From Exophiala sp. HKRS030 (Eukaryota; Ascomycota; Eurotiomycetes; Chaetothyriales; Herpotrichiellaceae), in the NCBI GenBank assembly GCA_023897205.1, contig JAHWDD010000004.1, positions 2,108,001 to 2,172,000 on the forward strand: a stretch of 64,000 nt of DNA, in the 5' to 3' direction. The notes under the pieces are model-generated. The model made no database searches and was not told where the DNA came from. It saw only the letters and a list, made by a program, of their open reading frames with translations. The position numbers were made by a program, and so were the translations under genes. Shown piece by piece: positions 43,659 to 55,700 of the stretch. The first letter of the stretch is position 1. Each line of letters opens with the position of its first letter.

Positions 43659-43851
43659 CCTGATGATCAGATGCAGTCTCTTTGTTTTCTCGAAGGTTTG
43701 TTACTGTTTCCAGTGTCGGCAATGGTCATGGTCTTGGTTTTGAGGAATGGATTTACTCTTCAGCGTCCGATCAAACCTGTGGGATATAATGGCAGATTGT
43801 GGCCTTCACCCGCGCCCTGTCTCTTATGCCGAGACAAGTCACATGTATCAT

Positions 43852-44552
43852 CTACCTAGCACCTCTCCCTCTGCCTCTTGGCAGGCTGCTGACCCGCCCT
43901 GCACGACCAGCACCTCTGCTTGCTCTTGTTGCATTTCCTCTTTGGGGGTTTGCATTGTTTTGTTTCACCGTTGAGACTGTACTGGGGGTGGCCGACGGTG
44001 CCATTGTCTTACGACGTGGTGTTGCTTTGAGACTTGTAAAGCTTGCATCTGCCATTATGAATGTCGCCTCTGATTCTCCCTGCTTGCCCTCTGTGACATT
44101 GTTCTGCGTGATGGTAGTCTCGTCCAGGTTTGCTTGTCCCCGACGCTTGTGATAGCGTTTGATTGACTCAGGTATAGGTGCCTATAACGAACAATCAGGA
44201 GGGAGCTGGTCCCATATGGATTACTGCATACCTCTGGAAAATCCACCACAAAAGCATTCATGTTCAACCCATACAGGAAACTGGCGAAGCTTTCCCCAAA
44301 TCTGCTCAGACTCTCATGCATCAGCTGAAGGTGCATAAAGTTGGCTTCAAGATCAGCCACTGAATCACCTAGCTCTGCAAATTGGGGCTCGAGAGCATCC
44401 AAAGGAGACACGCCCGAAATTGCATTGTTCTGCGAGGTTCTGAACGACGACCTGGATGATGGCCTGAGAGGTGTTGTCGGTCGAGAGACAGGAGACGGGG
44501 ACGTACTACGTCCACTCGGTCGAGAACGGGACACCGCACGGGACTGTGACAT
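43852..44552 (-). CDS. DAM1: DASH complex subunit Dam1
   Basis: Two exons, 44552-44232 and 44181-43852, with a 50 bp phase-0 intron; 216 residues. The conserved Dam1 core (about 45-110) reads PLDALEPQFAELGDSVADLE, then FMHLQLMHESLSRF and ESFASFLYGLNMNAFVVDFP. The N-terminus is Ser/Arg/Pro-rich with SP sites, and the C-terminus is basic and Arg/Gly-rich. Dam1 is a microtubule-binding subunit of the DASH ring that couples kinetochores to spindle microtubules and is a known Aurora B target in yeast. The intron falls exactly at the end of the conserved core (DFPE|APIPESIKRY). A second DASH gene, SPC34, is at 50042. Confidence 0.92.
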
Positions 44553-45158
44553 TGTATGATGATGCAGAAGCAATGTAAAGGAGTTTACGGGACGAGTGGG
44601 ATTGTTTGTGAAAGACGCGTCTGGAAAGATGACGTAGGCCGATTGGCCCAATATACATTGATGCTCTATGATTATAGCGGCGTGAAGAGAATTAGATTGA
44701 CTGAACACAAAAGTGAGGGAAGGCCTAGTCGCTGTATCTATGTAATAGTAGTTAAACACAAGTATCTCTAATCATTCACACTACAGTTATGTTCTCTATT
44801 CTCCTTATATATCACTTTTATGTTATTTATATGGAGTTTAACATCCCTTTTTTCTTAGTATTAATACTTTCTCGTTGTCAGTGCGACTTTATGTCCAATC
44901 GATTCTGTCTGGATAAACGATGTTCCGAGTCTGTCTCAATTAAGCGCGCTAGGCCAATTCACGTCGTGGTCTAATCGCTCTTCCGAGCCAATATCAAGTC
45001 TCTCCATTCCAACGGCATATATGGGGGCTCATTCTTGGTTCAGATCCTCTATTAAAAATGATAGGGCTCCGAGTCACGGAGCGTTCTGCAGGTACTGCGG
45101 TACGGTCAATGAAATCAGTTGCTGACCGATATCAACAACTCGTAGAAATTGTGCCACC
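44553..45158. other. A/T-rich intergenic region
   Basis: About 600 bases with an A/T-rich patch at 44790-44880. Promoter of DAM1 and of the Zn2Cys6 gene. No other feature recognised. Confidence 0.35.
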
Positions 45159-45515
45159 ATGGATTTGTCCACACCCACAAAAAGAACGAGAAGAGATTTC
45201 AAACCCAGAACTAGAACAGGCTGCTGGAACTGCAAATCTCGACGAAAAAGATGTGACGGAGGTCGGCCAGGCTGCGTAGAGTGTGGTCGTTGTGGGTTAG
45301 CATGCGAAGGATATGAGGTCCGCTTGAGGTGGAACAACGGCACTGTAAGCGGAGTAAAGAAGCTGGAAGAACACCGTGAGAAATCTCGGAAAATGTCGCC
45401 GATGAGTATTTCTCATGCAGCTGGCGTGCATGTCCAAGTACCGCCGCCTCCGACGGTCTATGCCGAAGTTGAAGCCATGCTCTTCAGAGATTGTACGTCC
45501 TTTACTCCCTATTAA
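45159..45515 (+). pseudogene. Truncated Zn(II)2Cys6 transcription factor
   Basis: The first 118 codons of a fungal regulator, starting in a strong context (CACCATGG). The binuclear cluster is intact: C22, C25, C32, C39, C42 and C49 (C-x2-C-x6-C-x6-C-x2-C-x6-C) with an extra C45, followed by YEVRLRWNNG, common in this family. Family members normally continue for 400-700 residues with a fungal-specific middle domain; here the frame ends at 45515. Splicing at the GT near 45490 gives only a few more codons. The missing part would have to lie in the space held by the antisense amidohydrolase remnant. It could still encode a short DNA-binding protein; I favour a gene remnant. Confidence 0.6.
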
Positions 45516-45679
45516 CACCTGGGTAGCTCCCTTTGATGGGTGCGTGGTTCACTGTCCTAAGCCCTGAACAGTCATTACAGCTGGCATATAGAGAAAGCGC
45601 GGGCATCTCTAACCATTCGAGGCCCGCGTCTTATCTCATCGGCGTCATGGGGATTCTCGACATGGATTCGGCCGGCAAA

Positions 45680-46909
45680 CTACGACACACCACATCTGGC
45701 GCGACTATCACCGTCCGTCCTTCCCCTCAACCGACCAGAACCAGTGCAGTGCGCAAGTTCATGCCAAGGCCCGTTGGGATGCTTGTTTCTCAATGTCTGG
45801 AAAATGTCTAGGGCTCGTCTCACGCTACCCTCTCCGGCGACGTGGACCTTGCAGGTCATTCCGCGAGCGTCGTATTTCTGGAGACTGTCGAATAGCTTGT
45901 CGTCATCCAGAAGGAGGAATTTCGAGTCTGGGTTTCCGTCGGCGTCAAGGTCGCACTGCGTGAAGTCTGGCGGGAGAGGTGCTCCGTCGAGGAAGAAATT
46001 GACGAATCGAGCCCTGACGTGCTTGCTGTCGAAGGTTGCGGCAATGTCCAGAACCGCCCTGAGGCTGTCTTCGGACTCCAAGGCTGGCCCCTCGGGCGCG
46101 CAGACAATGTGGGGGTATACGCTTAGGTGGAGCCGGTTCTCGCCCTCAAGTTCCTTCAAGGCGTGGAGGTAGACAGTGTTGGCGGACGCTTCCTGACAAG
46201 AAGTGATGCCAAAGCGGTGGCACATCTCGATGCCATATTCCAAGGTTCGCTTGACATATGCTAGCGGTGCTTGGGGCAGTGAAAGCCAGACGTCGCGTGT
46301 CGCGCCTTCGACGATTTCTCCAGTCAGAGAACCGTCGGCACGGCGTTTGTAGTACCCTCCAGGGGGATCCTGGGTTTCACGCTCGTCGATCCCGCAGCGT
46401 TTCAAGCTAGCCGTGTTGAAAAGCACATTGTGACATGACGTCTCTCGGACCAAGACTGGCTGATCTGGATATCGGTCGTCGAGGTATTTGCTGTCAGGCA
46501 CCCCGTCGGGAAACTGGCCGCAGGCATAAAAGTTGCCGATTATTCAGTCCCCTAGCACGTTCGTGTAGGCACATGCACAAGAAGCCCGGTGCAGGTTACC
46601 TGCAAGGGTTTCGCCGTTTGAGCCGAATCCAATGTCGCACTCATTGAGCTTTTGCATGCTTGCCACGAGGAGATGTGTGTGCGCGTCGTGGATCCCCGGC
46701 ATGACAAAGTGCTGTCGAAGATCATACACCACGAGCTTGTCCCTACGCACGATGGCTCGAATCTCGTCGTCTGAGCCGACCGTCGCAAAATCTCCAGTAG
46801 GCGAAACAACAAATGCAGGCGCCCATGGCTTCTTTACATCCATGGTGCAAACCCGGCCATTGACGAACGCCACAGCATTGTTGGCAGTTTTTGAAGATAC
46901 GCTTGCCAT
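45680..46909 (-). pseudogene. Broken amidohydrolase (YtcJ-like, Amidohydro_3)
   Basis: Two frames, 46909-46544 and about 46543-45680, are in the same reading frame and separated only by a TGA at 46546-46544 (codon 122). The sequence on both sides continues the family (TNVLGD, stop, IIGNFYACGQFPDG), so a Trp codon was probably lost. The N-terminal metal motif DAHTH (H77, H79) and the later KVHVAGEG are present. After HELAHC the similarity ends and an unrelated tail reaches a TAG at 45680, about 410 codons in all against 540-600 expected, so the C-terminal metal-binding part is missing. No splice pair neatly removes the TGA. Read as a decayed zinc hydrolase gene. Confidence 0.8.
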
Positions 46910-47600
46910 GCTGCAGAATGCTGTCCTAGGCTAGGCCAAATATCTTTGGGTAGAAGCAAGATCATGCCGACCTTGTCGTCCCGGCCTACGGTAGATATAC
47001 CTTCTCCCTTCTATACATGGATGCCGGAAGTGGAGAACATTGGTGGAGGTCGGAGCTTCTCCTAATCTAGCCTGGCGGCCACAACGGGGAAGCGGTCACG
47101 TTCCGCATTTTATTGTTAGGGAGCATTACAATCGTGATACGTGATAATACAGAGCAACCAATATTCCTATCGTTATTAGAAACAAGTATCTCCGATCCTT
47201 CACGCTGAAATCACACCTATACGATATCATGTGCCGTGCCTGTATGTGAAGTTGTACTGCCCGATCACAGAATAAGGAACTCTGGTCATCTGGTCACTAG
47301 AACACCGCAGGAAAGGTCGAACAAAAGACAAAGACATTACAAGACCTGCAGGGCAGTAATAGTACATGGACACTGCCTTTAAGAATGGTGGTCGCTGTGA
47401 CGACACTGCTCTCTAGCCCCGAAGACCAAATCCGCTTGGGCATTGGTACCCTTGAACTCCGAGTATTGCAACCAAGCTCCAGATATATGATACTGCAGGA
47501 CGGCCTCTGATACGATCCCTTCCTCTCTGCATGCCCCGGCCGGGCGATACCTCAAGCTCCCTACTCTCTCGAATGCGTTACAAGATACTAGCATTAGCGA
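46910..47600. other. Intergenic, between amidohydrolase remnant and RPN3
   Basis: About 690 bases. No gene, RNA or repeat recognised. Confidence 0.35.
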
Positions 47601-49425
47601 TCACAGCCCCTCAAAATCACCACCAGGGGCATCATCGTCGTCCATCTCCCCTTCCACAATCTCCTTTGCAAGCTCTCGCTCGCGCTCGCGTGCTTCCTGG
47701 GCATTCTTGAGCTCGAGTCTGTGCTGATTCATGGGGAAACGCATGGCCTGACATTATCAGTAATAATTTCAAAAGAACCCAAGAAGTGCACATACCTTGA
47801 CACTTTCGTCGTGTAGGACCAGACAGGCTTGAATGCGCTCGTGGAAGGCATCTCCAGGCTCTCTTGTGGCATACACATCACCCACTTCCTTGCTCTTCAT
47901 GTAGCCACGCTCATGATCGAGACTAGCTTCAATGACCCCATCTCGAATTGCTTTGGCAACAATGTACTCGGCAGATTCCTCGCTGTCGAGACCGAGTCGC
48001 AGACACATATCGCGTAGTGAGATTCGAGCATACGACAAGGACATCATGCGGATGCCTGTCCTAATCACATTCTGTCGGAGCCGCAAAATAAGCGTGTATG
48101 TATCATCTTTTCTGAAGGTCGCATTGTATCGCTGGACTAGGTTTTGGAAACCAATCACATCCCCAGAGCTCACAGCTTGAACAAGCTGAAGATACGGCTG
48201 TAGGGATTTTTCAAGGCTTGGCTGACGGAAGATTGCTCGGTCTGGAATGTCGCCCATCAACAGCTCGACCACAATGAGGAGTTTCGTAGAAGCCTGATAG
48301 AACCCGCTTGCCTTATAAGAAGAGGGTGATTTTCGAGTTGCACTTGTGAGGTGATCATGGGCTTCTGTATAAGACAATTGAATGGCTCGAATGCGACCAA
48401 GATAGTACAGGTAACGAGCAATCTGGTTGTTGGCGGCAGTAGTCGGAAATTTAGCGTGCGAGATCAATAGGTCGGCTTGTGTGACGTGCGAGGTAGATAG
48501 ATAGTTGCGCAAAAGTAATGTTGTCACAGCAGCTTGGACATCTTGATCCTTCCGCAATGTGGCAGTTCTTAAAGCATCCAAGAGAGGTTTGCGAATTGAG
48601 ATGACAGCGGCAGCCGGAGAGGGTGGTAGTGGTGCCGTTTCTTCAAAGAAAAGTGCATAATAGAAATACACTCGAGCTGCCAACGAATCTAGGGTCCTTC
48701 TGTTCAAAGTGCGGAGGTGTTCAACAAGAGCACTGGAGAACTGGACGCCGGCATCAATCCGCTTCTTGTCGTAAAGATAGACTTGGACCAGAATCGAGAG
48801 GTACACATCGACTTCGGGCAGGATTTCCTTTGTAGGGCCTGTTTGCGCATCTTTTCTACTATGCCAAGTTTCCACCTTTTGACTAGGAAAGGATGGATCA
48901 TCCTTGACAGCACTCAAAAGCGACATGGCTGTGGCTGTGGGGGTGGGATAGCTTTCGATGACAACAGTAGCCAGGATATACGCATTGAGCTGTTTTCTGA
49001 CCGAAGATATTGAGCGAAGGACTCTAAGACTGAATCGAGGGTCAAACTGGCTGACCGCACGCTCGAGCAATGGGAGGTTTGCCTTGATGTCTAGAACATT
49101 GTTAGCAACGACGCAGCTGCACCACGACTTGACTCTACTCACCTGCGATGGCCTTTTCTTGTGGATCAACGGGGACTTCATCCACTGTCGTAGCATCTTC
49201 GCCTGTTGCGCCGTTTGCAAGATCCGCATCGGTTTTTTTGGTCGGCGCAGTCGGAGTTGCACCCTTGAAGGGTGGCACTACCACAGTCATCTCATCATCG
49301 CCATCCTTGTCCTTGTTCTGCTTTGAGTTCTTTTTGGTGCTCTGTGATTGCTCCTTCATCTCTACGTCTTCAGATCCGTTCGACCCTTCACCGGTTCCAT
49401 TGAGATGGGGATTGTCGCCGCTCAT
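47601..49425 (-). CDS. RPN3: 26S proteasome regulatory subunit Rpn3 (PSMD3)
   Basis: Three exons, 49425-49143, 49090-47796 and 47747-47601, with introns of 52 and 48 bp; 574 residues. Rpn3 is a PCI-domain subunit of the lid of the 19S particle. A low-complexity, Lys/Asp-rich N-terminus (1-95) is longer than in yeast. It is followed by helical repeats (DIKANLPLLERAVSQFDPRF, DVYLSILVQVYLYDKKR) and the PCI domain with YARISLRDMCLRLGLDSEES and AKAIRDGVIEASLDHERGYM. The last exon supplies AMRFPMNQHRLEL and ends in an acidic EMDDDDAPGGDFEGL tail. The start is the first ATG, MSGDNPHLNG. Confidence 0.96.
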
Positions 49426-50041
49426 GTCTCACGCTAGTCCACAGAGATCGATTGGCAAAGGTGGGCTGACGGCGATGTCAAGGAGGATCGGAATGCAATG
49501 TTCCGGTAGTCTGTATTGCTGGCTCAACGTCTGATGACTACCGTAGGCAATATCGAACGGTCGATACTGCTCTAAGCACGGAATGCGCCTTGCAGCTGGA
49601 GTGCTTCCCACCAGCAGAATCTCGCCGAATGTCTGTTTCTCAATGGGTGCAATGAGACAAGTGTGTTCTCTCTCTCACTCAAAAAAAGAGAATGCAAAGC
49701 GTGCTTACAATCGCTTTTAGATAACAGATTTGGGTAAGGACAAAGTGGTTGCGATGAGGTCAAGAAGATGGCATGTCTGGGAATTCTAACTCCGGTCGAC
49801 CATAGCGCAACTTCGCAGCTCCGGTGCCAGGCACAACAACGAACGCGTTTCCCCATCTCCACAAATCACTAATGAACCGCAGAACAACAGCACCCAATGA
49901 TGGCACTTCATAGTGTTCTACATGTTTAGTAGGAATTTTGTGCAAGAGCTAGCTATGAGGAAGAAAGTCCAAGACGTCTACGCTATGCTTCTGGTACAAT
50001 AAGAACTTTGACCTGGCGATCGAATTGAGCCGATACACATA
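49426..50041. promoter_or_regulatory. Divergent promoter region, RPN3 / SPC34
   Basis: About 615 bases between the two divergent starts. I see no copy of the Rpn4-type proteasome box that I could defend. No gene within it. Confidence 0.4.
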
Positions 50042-50797
50042 ATGGCACTTTTGGGAAGTCATTTGGAGCAAATAACCCTATCCGCAAAGTCGATAGCAGG
50101 TCTCGAGTACGTCGATATCTTTTTATGCGCAAGTATACTCAGCTGAGAAGATTCTAGGTTCCTTCCTCCAAAGATCTTCTCTAATGCGCTTTTGAAAGAT
50201 CATGAGATCACGACTTTGATCCGTGACACTGAGTCTCACGAGCGTGCCTTATTTACCTTGGATCCTAATGCCGTACGCAGTAGCCGACAGAGCAATGCGA
50301 CACAGCAGCATGGATCCTCTGCAACTCGGAATAGCCTGTTTCCAAACGCACACTCGACGCAACAGTCAGTCGTTACAAGATTATTGGGCGATGATATGCT
50401 CGAAGAGATCAGACTGTCAAGCAAGAAACGCGACGGTGTCAATGTCGAGGTGCTACTCCGGGGTGCCGAAAGATTGTGTGATGTATACGCAGTTGGAGGG
50501 GCTCCTGAAAAGATCAGAGCGTTACGCACGCGATATGAAGAAGTTGCGACTTCCATTTCAACACTGGAAGAGAAGGTGTCAAAGCAACAGGCCCTTCTCG
50601 AACGGAGGAACAAAAGCTTTGAGGTTGAACATGAAGAGCACGAACCTGCGGGCTTGACCGCTGATGATGCCATGCTGTTGACAGAGCAGGACTTCCAGAA
50701 CGAGGAAGACGAGATCAGAGAGCTTGAAGCAAGGAAGAAGGCTTTGGAAGACCGTGTCTCTGGAATGGAAAGAGACCTTGGTGGTCTCCTTCGCTGA
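50042..50797 (+). CDS. SPC34: DASH complex subunit Spc34
   Basis: Two exons, 50042-50106 and 50158-50797, with a 51 bp phase-2 intron; 234 residues. The N-terminus is the Spc34 signature: LGSHLEQITLSAKSI, then LEFLPPKIFSNALLKDHEIT and RDTESHERALFTLD. The C-terminal half is coiled coil (ATSISTLEEKVSKQQALLER, DEIRELEARKKALEDRV). Spc34 is a structural subunit of the DASH/Dam1 ring on spindle microtubules. Without the first exon the conserved N-terminus is lost, which supports the splice. Confidence 0.9.
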
Positions 50798-52738
50798 GTC
50801 GAATCGACAATGCTGGCATGTACAAATGTCAGTCATTGTCTAGGAAGAAGCCCAAGCCAGTATGCCTCTTCTGCAGTGGGTCTGCGAGAGACCTCATCAC
50901 AGGTTCGACGATCTGATACCGCTGCTCCCGAGCGACACACTGCTGCATTATCATCTACTCGGTGCGAGAAAGGTGTTTGCAGGTGAGAAGAGCGAGCCGA
51001 TTATAGCGAAATGATCGTCGCATCGTTAGGCCATCGCCATCGCTATTGCGCTTTAAGGGCGCCGCACCCGAGGGTCAGCATTCGCAGATACCGACGTCTG
51101 CGTGAAAGGACGTATAGCCGGCGCAGTCTTGCTTCGAATACTAGCAATGACTGACCAGCGTTCACATTATGACGCGGTAATCTGTACCTTTTGCCCCCAA
51201 GCTGCCATGTCCGGGGCTGGTGGATGCTTGAATGAGGCCGTGTATCTCACGACATCGAATTCGCTGTCATGCCTCTACTTCGGTCTTGATCGGTTGACTG
51301 AATCCAACAAACTTCGCATGCTTTGCAAACGAGTGGCGATTTGCGCCGAGGGTGAGCATATAGTCGACTATCAGTGCTCTGATGAGACAGTCCTGTCTTT
51401 GCGCCATAGTTCACTTGAAGCGACTTTTCGGTACCACGAGTGGACCTTCCAGTGCCCACCGTTCTGCCGTACGAGTACTGTAATCGCGGTGGAGCTTTGG
51501 GCTATATGCAGGAGGTCAATCATTGAGAAACTATCTGTAGTAGCGTATGCAATATTATGATCAGTAGCTGGTGTTTTCTTTGTTGACGGAATGGCTTCCT
51601 GTCATGATGCAGCCCACCAGGTACAATTATGTACAGTCATGATCCAGGCTTCCTTGAGCAAGTGACGGGCGAGGACAGATGAAATTGGGTTCTCCATGCA
51701 TGACCATGATTCTTTTACTTCGGCCATACGTTTTCGGTCAAATCAAAGCCTGAGATAAAAATTATGACTGGCTGACGGAAGCAAACGTCTACAAGTAGGA
51801 CAGTCTCCCGAGAGGAGTAGGCTATCCATTCTGACTGGTTACGGAGTACATGGAATATAGCACGGGATAAACCGTCGAACAAATTCATTCTTATCCATGA
51901 TGAAAACCGAAACATGGCTAGCTACGAGTACAGGTAAATGCCGTACCCGTCGACAAGGTAAATTGATTGAACATTTTCAGGGGCTGCGACCATCGAGCCA
52001 CATATTTGCGAGGCTGGTCGATCGACTTTAGGCTTAGACGACCCCCGTAGCGGCCTGGGTTGATCCCCCGAATCAAGTCCAATTGCAGACGGGCCGCCTC
52101 CTCGGATCCGTAAGCTACTCCAGAGTCGTCCACAAGGTGCTCGCTATAGACAAATGGAATAGTAAAGCTAGGGAGAGTGGTTCACTTCCAACATCACCAG
52201 CGGTCCACCCTCATGCAGGTCAATGCAGCCGTAGAGACGGTGTCGTATCCCCAATCATCCCATGTCCCAATTGAAACACCAGTCCGAAAGTGCGTGCCCA
52301 GGTGCGGATGTGTCTGCGCTGCACCACTGCGTGGTGACCAGCCTCTGAATACTCTTCGCTTCACCAACTCAGTTGTCTTCACTCCTCCTGAATGTTGTTT
52401 CTTTTTCCCGAGACCTGCAGGGTATCCTAATACCACTGCTGCTGAAGCTCTCCTTCTTCACCATCACTCCGTATTGCGTTGGGCGTTGCTCCATCTTCAT
52501 GCCCTTTTTTTGCGACAACCTGGGCAAGCGAAACCTCTGACTGCCGATCTCAAATACGAGCCGAGAGGCGAAAAGAGCTGCGACAATCATCCAGTGTGCG
52601 ACTTGACCCAAGGAGTGCCCTCAACTCATAGTTACCCGACTTTACCCTGGGATATGATCATGGAGAATTGATATCCTTTGTTAAGTGCTCGTGAAGACTG
52701 TCGCTCTAACTATCCATACCAAGCACTTCTCCTACGCC
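50798..52738. other. 1.94 kb gene-free stretch
   Basis: The largest gap in the window. Contains one copy of TACGGAGTA (51840-51848). Open frames at 51102-51560 and 52177-52671 lack ordered composition or family resemblance. The last part may be a long leader of the next gene. Confidence 0.4.
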
Positions 52739-55700
52739 ATGGCTCGCCGATCGTCCGCTCTGGAATCGCCAGAGGTGACTCCCAAAGCCCCCGGCCTGCG
52801 CAGTATGGGCTCGTCCTCAGATGTCCTCTCCATGTCTTCAAAATCAGGAAGAACGCTCCCCTACGCCAATCCTCCCCCGGCCTATGTCTCCGAATCCGAG
52901 GCTGAAAAATTGATACTCGCCGAGTTGGAACGCCAGGTCAAAATCTCAGAAGGCGCGGTTGGCTTGGTCAATGGATTTTTGGATCAGATACTCTATGATA
53001 TCCTGGCTAAATCACATTCTACTGCCTTGTCGGCCGTACGCCCTGCAGTGCCAGTGGTCCTGAAACAGAGGCTTGGAAGGTCTGCTGTACAGGCGGCAGA
53101 TGAGGAATTGCAGGATTACATCCCAGCGAATGAGATGGAAGAGGTTCTATCAACTCCAGCCGTGCTCGATCCAAAAGCGGATTTCGACACTGATTTAGCC
53201 TGGAAACTGACCAGAATGCGTTGCATGGTCTATGCAAAGCTGGGAGACATGGAAGAAGAGGATGAGGAGGAGTATCTGGAAGAACTCGATCTACGAAACC
53301 ACTTCTCGCGCGTAAATGAGTCGGTCAGAGCCTCGGCGACTATCTCACCTCCAACTGCTATTTTCCTGACAACAGTACTTGAATTTCTGGCTGAGCAAGC
53401 ACTATGCATTGCAGCTCAGCATGCCACGAAGCGACATGTGGCAGCTTCAAAAGACACGTCAAACCAGACCATGCATGATGGTCCTATTTTGCTGGAGGAA
53501 ATAGACATGTCCGGGGTTGGGAAGGAAGGACCTTTGATCAGACTTTGGCGCTCGTGGAAAGGCAGCGTTAGAAGTGCTGGTAGTATATCATCTCGACCGA
53601 CCACGCCAAATATAATGTCTCCTGTCAGTCCAGAGACACCCAACTATGAGTGGAAGTTCCCTGCCGCTCCTCCCATCTCGACGATTCAAGAAGAACAGAG
53701 TCCTTCACTCAAGCCCCGAGCCAGTCCCCTGCCGGCTGACATTCCACTGCCCATCAGCGAGAGTGATATAGCAGAAATTGAGACCCTGGGACTGGATCGT
53801 GGAATTGATGATGACGCGAGATATGGCGACCGCCCTACTCTGGACGCACGAAGGCCATCGAGCATGTTAGCTATGCCCGGCAAATTCCCCGATGCTGCAA
53901 CTCCTGTTGTCAATGATGATTCGCAGAGACCTGAGGTTACAAGGCAAAGATCGCATTCCTTGCCCAGTTCAGGCCCGAATCCTCCAGTTCTTCACTCCAA
54001 AGCAGAGGTCAATGATATACTACAAGATCGTGGCGCTACCAATTCGCTCGAGGACTTGCAGACTAAGGTCGACTACGTGCCACAACCCAAGAGAGGAACT
54101 GCTCAGCCTGCAGCACAACACAGCATGCCCAACTCGCATTCAAGCACTGTCAGCAGCACTGTGGCCACAATTGCCGGCGCAATAAGTGTGGAAGCATCTA
54201 GGAGAAGAGCGCAGTCTTCATCTGAGCAAATTCGCCCAGTAACTTCAAATGCCGATGCTCATCATGGCCTGGGCATTAGCGCTGAACAGGATGACGATGA
54301 ACGAGCCGGACCTATGGGAAACCCGGAAGGCGGAAGCGACCCTGAAGATCTTGCATTAAGTTCAGGTGATGAGCGTGGCGGCCGGGACCCTCGAGATTCC
54401 GGCTTTGGTGTTGCTGGGGCTGAAGTCATGCTTCCGATACAAGGCCACGTTGCTGCGGGACAAGGGCGAAGTGATCGCGACACGATGATCGTGAGCACTC
54501 CTGGGCAAGAGAATTTCCCCAATGGTTCTGCAGCTGCTCGTTACGAAGAGTATGACCCGTACTCTACTCAGGACTTGGCCGGTCCTGCAATGCCACCGTC
54601 AGCCGGAGGGATGAACAATGTGGCGGTTCCAGCAACATCTATGTTCGCAGATCGAACTACGTCTTTGGAACACCGAACAGGCCGGTCACCGACAGATGTG
54701 CGATTTCCCCAACACCTGCCAAATTCCCAACGGCCACTTGCTACAGATCATGCGCAAGACCACGTACCCCGATTTGCTACCTCATCTAATCTAGCACAAA
54801 GCACTCATTCGAGAGCCACAAGTGCGGGTAGACCTTCGACAGCAGGCTCGCCGACAGCTAGACGGCAACACATCCGGCTTCGGTCTGATGAAGACAATAG
54901 AGTCGAAGAATTAGAGAAAGCAAAGAAGAGCCTGGATGTGTTGATCGATAGCGACGAAACACTTCACTACACGCTTACCCCGAGACCGGCTAGAGATGTG
55001 AGTCAGACTACGCACACTATTGTTTCTTTTACTGATCCTTTTCAGGGAGGCAAACCTAAAACGAAGAGCCAGACACAGGAATTGGCAGATTTCTTCCGTA
55101 CTACTGCCCCACCAGGAGAGGAACCTGTGAGGCCGAGGTCTTCCCGCTCTGCCAAAGAGTCAATGGGAGGTCTCAGGTCATACCCGTCTCTTTCTCAGCC
55201 CCCTCTGCCAGGAAACACCAGAACGCCATCATCGTCTATAGCTCCACAGTCTGTGAGCTCGTCTCTGAAGCCAAAGAATCCTCTCGGGGAACCTCGTGAT
55301 CCTAGAATGACACGAAATAACATCAGAGATCTCGCCGATTATGCTCGGTCCACAGGGCCGGAGAACGAGATGCAGCTTCCCAAAGCTCTTGCTGCTCGAC
55401 CAGGTACCGCCCAAAATACCGATTCAGTGGCGCCTGGGAACGAAGTTGACGAGGAACGTCCAGTGACAAGCCCCGAGAAGCCGGCCAATCGTTTGAAATA
55501 TCAAGCCCGCGATGCCCGAGCTCCAAGAACTGCTGAGAGCTCAGATTTGATCGACTTTATCAGAGAAGGTCCACCTCGAGCTCCAGGAGAACATCGCATT
55601 GATCGGCGAGTTGCACCTTTCCGCACAACAATGGATTCTGATGATCTCAATGCCCTTGCTCCACCACCAGAGCTTGATGCCAATGGACGTAGATCTGACG

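Noticed and set aside
46544..46546. TGA in the amidohydrolase as selenocysteine or an intron
   Set aside because: Ascomycete fungi are not known to use selenocysteine, and the surrounding sequence is continuous family sequence with no intron to remove.
51102..51560. 152-codon frame in the largest gap
   Set aside because: No family resemblance, Cys-rich random-looking composition, no splice or leader context.
52177..52671. 164-codon frame upstream of the 1239-residue protein
   Set aside because: Composition looks random; more likely leader or promoter sequence.
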